From Actinobacteria bacterium HGW-Actinobacteria-7 (lineage in GTDB: Bacteria; Actinomycetota; Coriobacteriia; Anaerosomatales; PHET01): 48,003 nucleotides of DNA. The stretch lies in assembly GCA_002841275.1 (NCBI GenBank), contig PHET01000016.1, positions 1-48,003 of the forward strand, read 5' to 3'. Positions 46,101-48,003 of the stretch are shown piece by piece. A program made the position numbers and the translations under genes. The notes beneath the pieces are model-generated. The model saw nothing but the letters and a program-made list of their open reading frames with translations. It had not been told where the DNA came from and did not search any database. The stretch's first letter is position 1. The number at the start of each line of letters is the position of its first letter.

Positions 46101-46561
46101 CAGCGCCGTGCCTCGTCCGGCTCACCACGCTCGATGGACTTGCTCACGATGCCGCTCATACACGCCGAAGTGCCGATAAGTCCCGCCGCGTAGCGCTCGA
46201 GCGTCTCGAGGTCCACCTGCGGCTTGTAGTAGAAGCCCTTGACCGCGGCGTCACTCACCAGCGCCATCAGATTGCGGTAGCCCTCGTTGTTCTTGGCGAG
46301 CAACAGCAGGTGGTAGAGATCGGGCTTGCCTCCGCTGAGCCTGCGCTGCGGAGTGAAGTAGACCTCACAACCGATGATCGGCTTGACTCCGGCGCTTCGC
46401 GCCTGACGGTAGAAGTCCACCGCCCCATACATGTAGCCATGGTCGGTGATTGCAAGCGCCGGCATCTCGTACTCGGCTGCGCGCTTCACGAGTGACTGCA
46501 CCCGGGCGGCACCGTCGAGAAGGGAGTATTCGGAATGCGTGTGGAGATGGACGAAAGACAA
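43115..46561 (-). CDS. dnaE: DNA polymerase III subunit alpha
   Basis: Replicative polymerase of 1148 residues, normal DnaE length. The N-terminal PHP domain (FVHLHTHSEYSLLDGAARV, LAITDHGYMYG) keeps metal-binding histidines. The palm has GVGPGRGSAAGSIVAYALGIT and PDIDMDF, with catalytic D401 and D403 as in E. coli. A HhH-like region (LIKAGAFDSTG) and a C-terminal OB domain follow. The start is TTG, because the essential PHP residues begin at codon 2; AGGGAGG lies ten bases upstream. It is 15 bases after yerC. Confidence 0.97.
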   Translation of the reverse strand: MSFVHLHTHSEYSLLDGAARVQSLVKRAAEYEMPALAITDHGYMYGAVDFYRQARSAGVKPIIGCEVYFTPQRRLSGGKPDLYHLLLLAKNNEGYRNLMALVSDAAVKGFYYKPQVDLETLERYAAGLIGTSACMSGIVSKSIERGEPDEARRWAQEYARVFAPGDFYLEIQDQGITANNGVTQTQISAAIAQLGDELSLPLVATNDIHYLTREDAKTQDLLLCIGTNSTVDQPGRMKFSCDEFYMKSAKEMRQAVGTYPEALSNTLEIAEKCNVEIEFGKIILPVFGVPEEHTTESFLREQCLIGLKQRYSNPLPAEVIERLDYELSIITPKGIAAYFLIVQDFTRWAKEQGIGVGPGRGSAAGSIVAYALGITALDPIAEGLLFERFLNPERTEMPDIDMDFDDERRGEVIDYVRDKYGADKVAQIITFGKMKARAAVRDAGRVLGYPYGVPDKISKMILEELGATIEGSLKASTEFNADYQSNPDTKRIVDSAIALEGITRGEGVHAAGVVICRDPLHHYVPVKYDTKGGAVITQYDGPTVADMGLLKMDFLGLRTLTVIATAVRNIERTHGVKLVPDDLPLDDADTFALMQRGDTSGVFQIESAGMRQLLKRMKPETFADIVAILALYRPGPLKAGMVDDFVDRKRGKRAVTYYDERLKPILEETYGAIVYQEQVMRISMTMSGFSAAKADKLRKAMGKKQLDVLEALETDWVDGAANNGFDPKLAQNMWADILPFAEYAFNKSHSAAYGLITMQTAYLKAHYPLEYMAAVLTSYTGRTDDIVKYVGDCNRSGMPVLPPDVNSSGSDFTAVMGEGIRFGLAGIRGVGEGVVEGITAARTDGGAFTSLHDFLSRVELNKVNKKTLESLIKAGAFDSTGYTRKQLMGFLEDGGVLEAAVKRQKDRASGQVSMFDLFDAEDHGFSEEIPAPDGVEWEKRMKLAFEKEMLGIYVSDHPLKEIEDAVRKAADCSIGEELTPGRTCWFAGMLASVSLKPTKKGPMMAIAALEDLDGSIEAVLFPATLEKYRDIVVEDAVLRVKGKVEEDDRGRKLIVLEIEPFNGDAFAKPPQKVIVRTDAGALVNGRSDSLKRILTHFPGRDVVELHVWDVENQRTVVCTMGERVNAAASGLFAELMELFGGGSVEHAA

Positions 46562-46576
46562 GAGGTGGTGCCTCCC

Positions 46577-46888
46577 TTAGAGGCCGCCGTCGACCTCAGA
46601 ACCGCTCAAACGGTCCAAGGTGCGTCGGTAGCCGTCGGCTCCGTAGTTGAGTGCCTTGCTCACGCGCGAGATCGTGGTGGCCGAGGCGCCTGTTGACTCC
46701 TGGATGGCTGTGTAGTGTTCGCCCGCAGCCAGCAACCGAGCGACTTCAAGCCGCTGCGCCATCTCCTGAATCTCACGAACCGTACACAGATCGACCAGGA
46801 GGCTCCATGCGTCATCAGGCGTCTCGACACTGAGAAACGCGCGAATCAACTCATCGACTTCGCGCGTGCGAAGACGTTCTTCGGCCAT
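46577..46888 (-). CDS. yerC: YerC/YecD-type TrpR-family regulator
   Basis: Small all-helical DNA-binding protein of 103 residues from the ATG at 46886-46888, with GGGGGAG nine bases upstream. It belongs to the TrpR superfamily: LCTVREIQEMAQRLEVARLLAAGEHYTAIQESTGASATTISRVSKALNYG is the helix-turn-helix region, in two pieces joined by GEHYTAIQ. Comparative work has proposed YerC-type proteins as histidine-metabolism repressors (HisR) in Gram-positive bacteria. Here it precedes dnaE and lies close to the his operon, whose promoter carries a palindrome. That link is inference. Confidence 0.9.
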   Translation of the reverse strand: MAEERLRTREVDELIRAFLSVETPDDAWSLLVDLCTVREIQEMAQRLEVARLLAAGEHYTAIQESTGASATTISRVSKALNYGADGYRRTLDRLSGSEVDGGL

Positions 46889-47272
46889 GTGAGGCGACTC
46901 CCCCGGACGAGTGAGAAACCACAATATGTCGGGGTCAGGATAGCACGCACCGACGACATACTGTGCCTGTGGATAGCCGAGCGGCGGCGCGTGCGCGACG
47001 AGCGGAGACCTCCGCGAGACACCTGCGGCACACCCTCAGGTGAGCGGGCTTATGGGGTCGTCAGTGGCGAACGCCTCGCAAAGGCCTCCACGCACCGATG
47101 CGCCAGTGGTGCGGCGGCATCTTGGCTCGCAGAACCAACGCTGGACAGAAGACTCGGCGCGTGACCTACCAGACAAAATGTGACAGAGTGTGTCAAAGGG
47201 TATGAGCTAGGCTGCTCAGTCAGGGACGCAAACAGCCCCAAGGCTGCGCTTGAGCGGCCAGAGGAGGCGTTG
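46889..47272. other. Intergenic region between divergent yerC and the right-edge gene
   Basis: No gene is supported. Frames here are out-of-frame shadows. It must hold divergent promoters; TATCCT on the minus strand near 46940 is a possible yerC -10. A short inverted repeat TGACA-GAGTG-TGTCA lies near 47183. Confidence 0.4.
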
Positions 47273-48003
47273 ATGGACGGAGTTCGCGCATCTTCTCTTC
47301 GCGTGAGACATCGCGACCAACCTTCATCTGGCTCGTGCCCACTTGAGCACGACGCCAGTAGCTCCGTTGGCGCCAACCATGACAGCCCGAGCCCACCGTC
47401 ATCAATCGGCATGTCCGGCCCATGCTACCGAACTTGCGAAACTAGTCTCGGTGACAAAGTGGTCTTCTTCTGCGATTGGGATCAGTTACACGCGCCTGAC
47501 GTCTCGTTCCTCGGCAAGCCGGTGTACTTCGAAAACGTCTCGCTTGGCTGCATGCCGTTTGTCAGAAAGCGAATCGGGGACCGGGACTACTTCGACATGG
47601 CAAAGACAAGTCCTCGCTTCCTCCCCGTCTCGGATATTGGCCTCAAGCTGATCTTGGCGAACCTCGATCGACACATTCTCTTGGACAACTCGGGTTCACC
47701 GCTGTCCAGCCTCTGCCTAGTCAGGACCGGGGCCGTGGTCGACGAGACTGACAGCCTATCTGCTGCAATAAGGGCCGAATCCGTCCCGGAGCTTAACGCA
47801 GCCCTTTCAATTGTCAAAGCCGTACTTCCAATGGATTGCACTCTGGGTCTTGTGGGCTACGGTGCGCTCGAAATGCTGCTAGGCGGCGACCTCGACATCG
47901 TCGTATCCGCTTTGTCGCTCGATAGGCTGCATGCAGCCCGGGCGGCAATCGCCGGACTGGCGGGACGTGGCGAGAGCAGCTATCTCGAGTACCTCTGGCC
48001 TCT
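47273..48003 (+). CDS. Unidentified protein, cut by the right edge (possible nucleotidyltransferase-like region)
   Basis: Open frame of at least 243 codons without a stop, starting at an ATG with AGGAGG five bases upstream. The first 55 residues are low-complexity (Ser, Pro, His), then KVVFFCDWDQLHAPDVSF begins an ordered region. A segment GLVGYGALEMLLGGDLDIVV recalls the GS...DLDIVV pattern of minimal nucleotidyltransferases, but the match is loose. The gene uses AT-ending codons (ATA, TTA, AGT, TCA) more than its neighbours, so recent acquisition is possible. I cannot name a family. Confidence 0.7.
   Translation, partial: MDGVRASSLRVRHRDQPSSGSCPLEHDASSSVGANHDSPSPPSSIGMSGPCYRTCETSLGDKVVFFCDWDQLHAPDVSFLGKPVYFENVSLGCMPFVRKRIGDRDYFDMAKTSPRFLPVSDIGLKLILANLDRHILLDNSGSPLSSLCLVRTGAVVDETDSLSAAIRAESVPELNAALSIVKAVLPMDCTLGLVGYGALEMLLGGDLDIVVSALSLDRLHAARAAIAGLAGRGESSYLEYLWP

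Noticed and set aside
47050-47412. Minus-strand open frame of 120 codons in the yerC upstream region
   Set aside because: No ribosome site or motif, and it overlaps the start of the better supported right-edge gene.

Overview
The window comes from a high-GC anaerobic bacterium, most likely an actinobacterium near the Coriobacteriia (inference). Pointers are a PdtaS/PdtaR pair with an ANTAR output domain, a YerC-type TrpR-family regulator, many GTG starts and 1-14 base gene overlaps, pyrophosphate-type phosphofructokinase, archaeal-type class I fructose-bisphosphate aldolase, a tungsten/molybdenum aldehyde ferredoxin oxidoreductase, and a very large multiheme c-type cytochrome. Nearly all genes lie on the minus strand. 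There is no CRISPR array, insertion sequence or prophage.

Layout. 116-2742 (-): ANTAR two-component pair followed by a LysE-type exporter. 2801-2886 (+): tRNA-Leu(CAA). 2897-5601 (-): MFS transporter and a secreted L,D-transpeptidase. 5758-7845 (+): UvrD-like helicase. 7847-16120 (-): a compact central-carbon run, namely class I aldolase, accD, accA, PPi-type phosphofructokinase, aldehyde ferredoxin oxidoreductase, membrane acyltransferase, class II aldolase-like protein and LOG-family protein. 16240-18309 (-): nadE and a GNAT acetyltransferase. 18483-19871 (+): Hsp20 and a secreted NlpC/P60-like protein. 19888-28198 (-): a complete trp operon (trpE-trpGD-trpC-trpB2-trpF-trpB-trpA) behind a T-box riboswitch with a UGG (Trp) specifier. 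28627-34844 (-): two coupled genes for a membrane-anchored NHL propeller protein and a 1714-residue surface protein. 35124-42998 (-): a ten-gene his operon (hisZ-G-D-C-B-H-A-F-I-E). 43115-46888 (-): dnaE and yerC. 47273 to the right edge (+): an unidentified gene cut by the window.

The most unusual content is the 29700-34844 gene. It fuses 21 Ycf48/BNR-like propeller repeats (three times seven), one Ig-like and three FN3 modules to a C-terminal domain with eleven haem-binding motifs, and its stop codon overlaps the start of the NHL gene. I read this as a candidate cell-surface electron-transfer module. Regulatory features worth attention are the Trp T-box, a 102-bp near-palindrome between trpB2 and trpF, a CIRCE/HisR-like palindrome over the predicted his promoter (with a TrpR-family regulator gene nearby), and a CsoR-like palindrome between nadE and hsp20.
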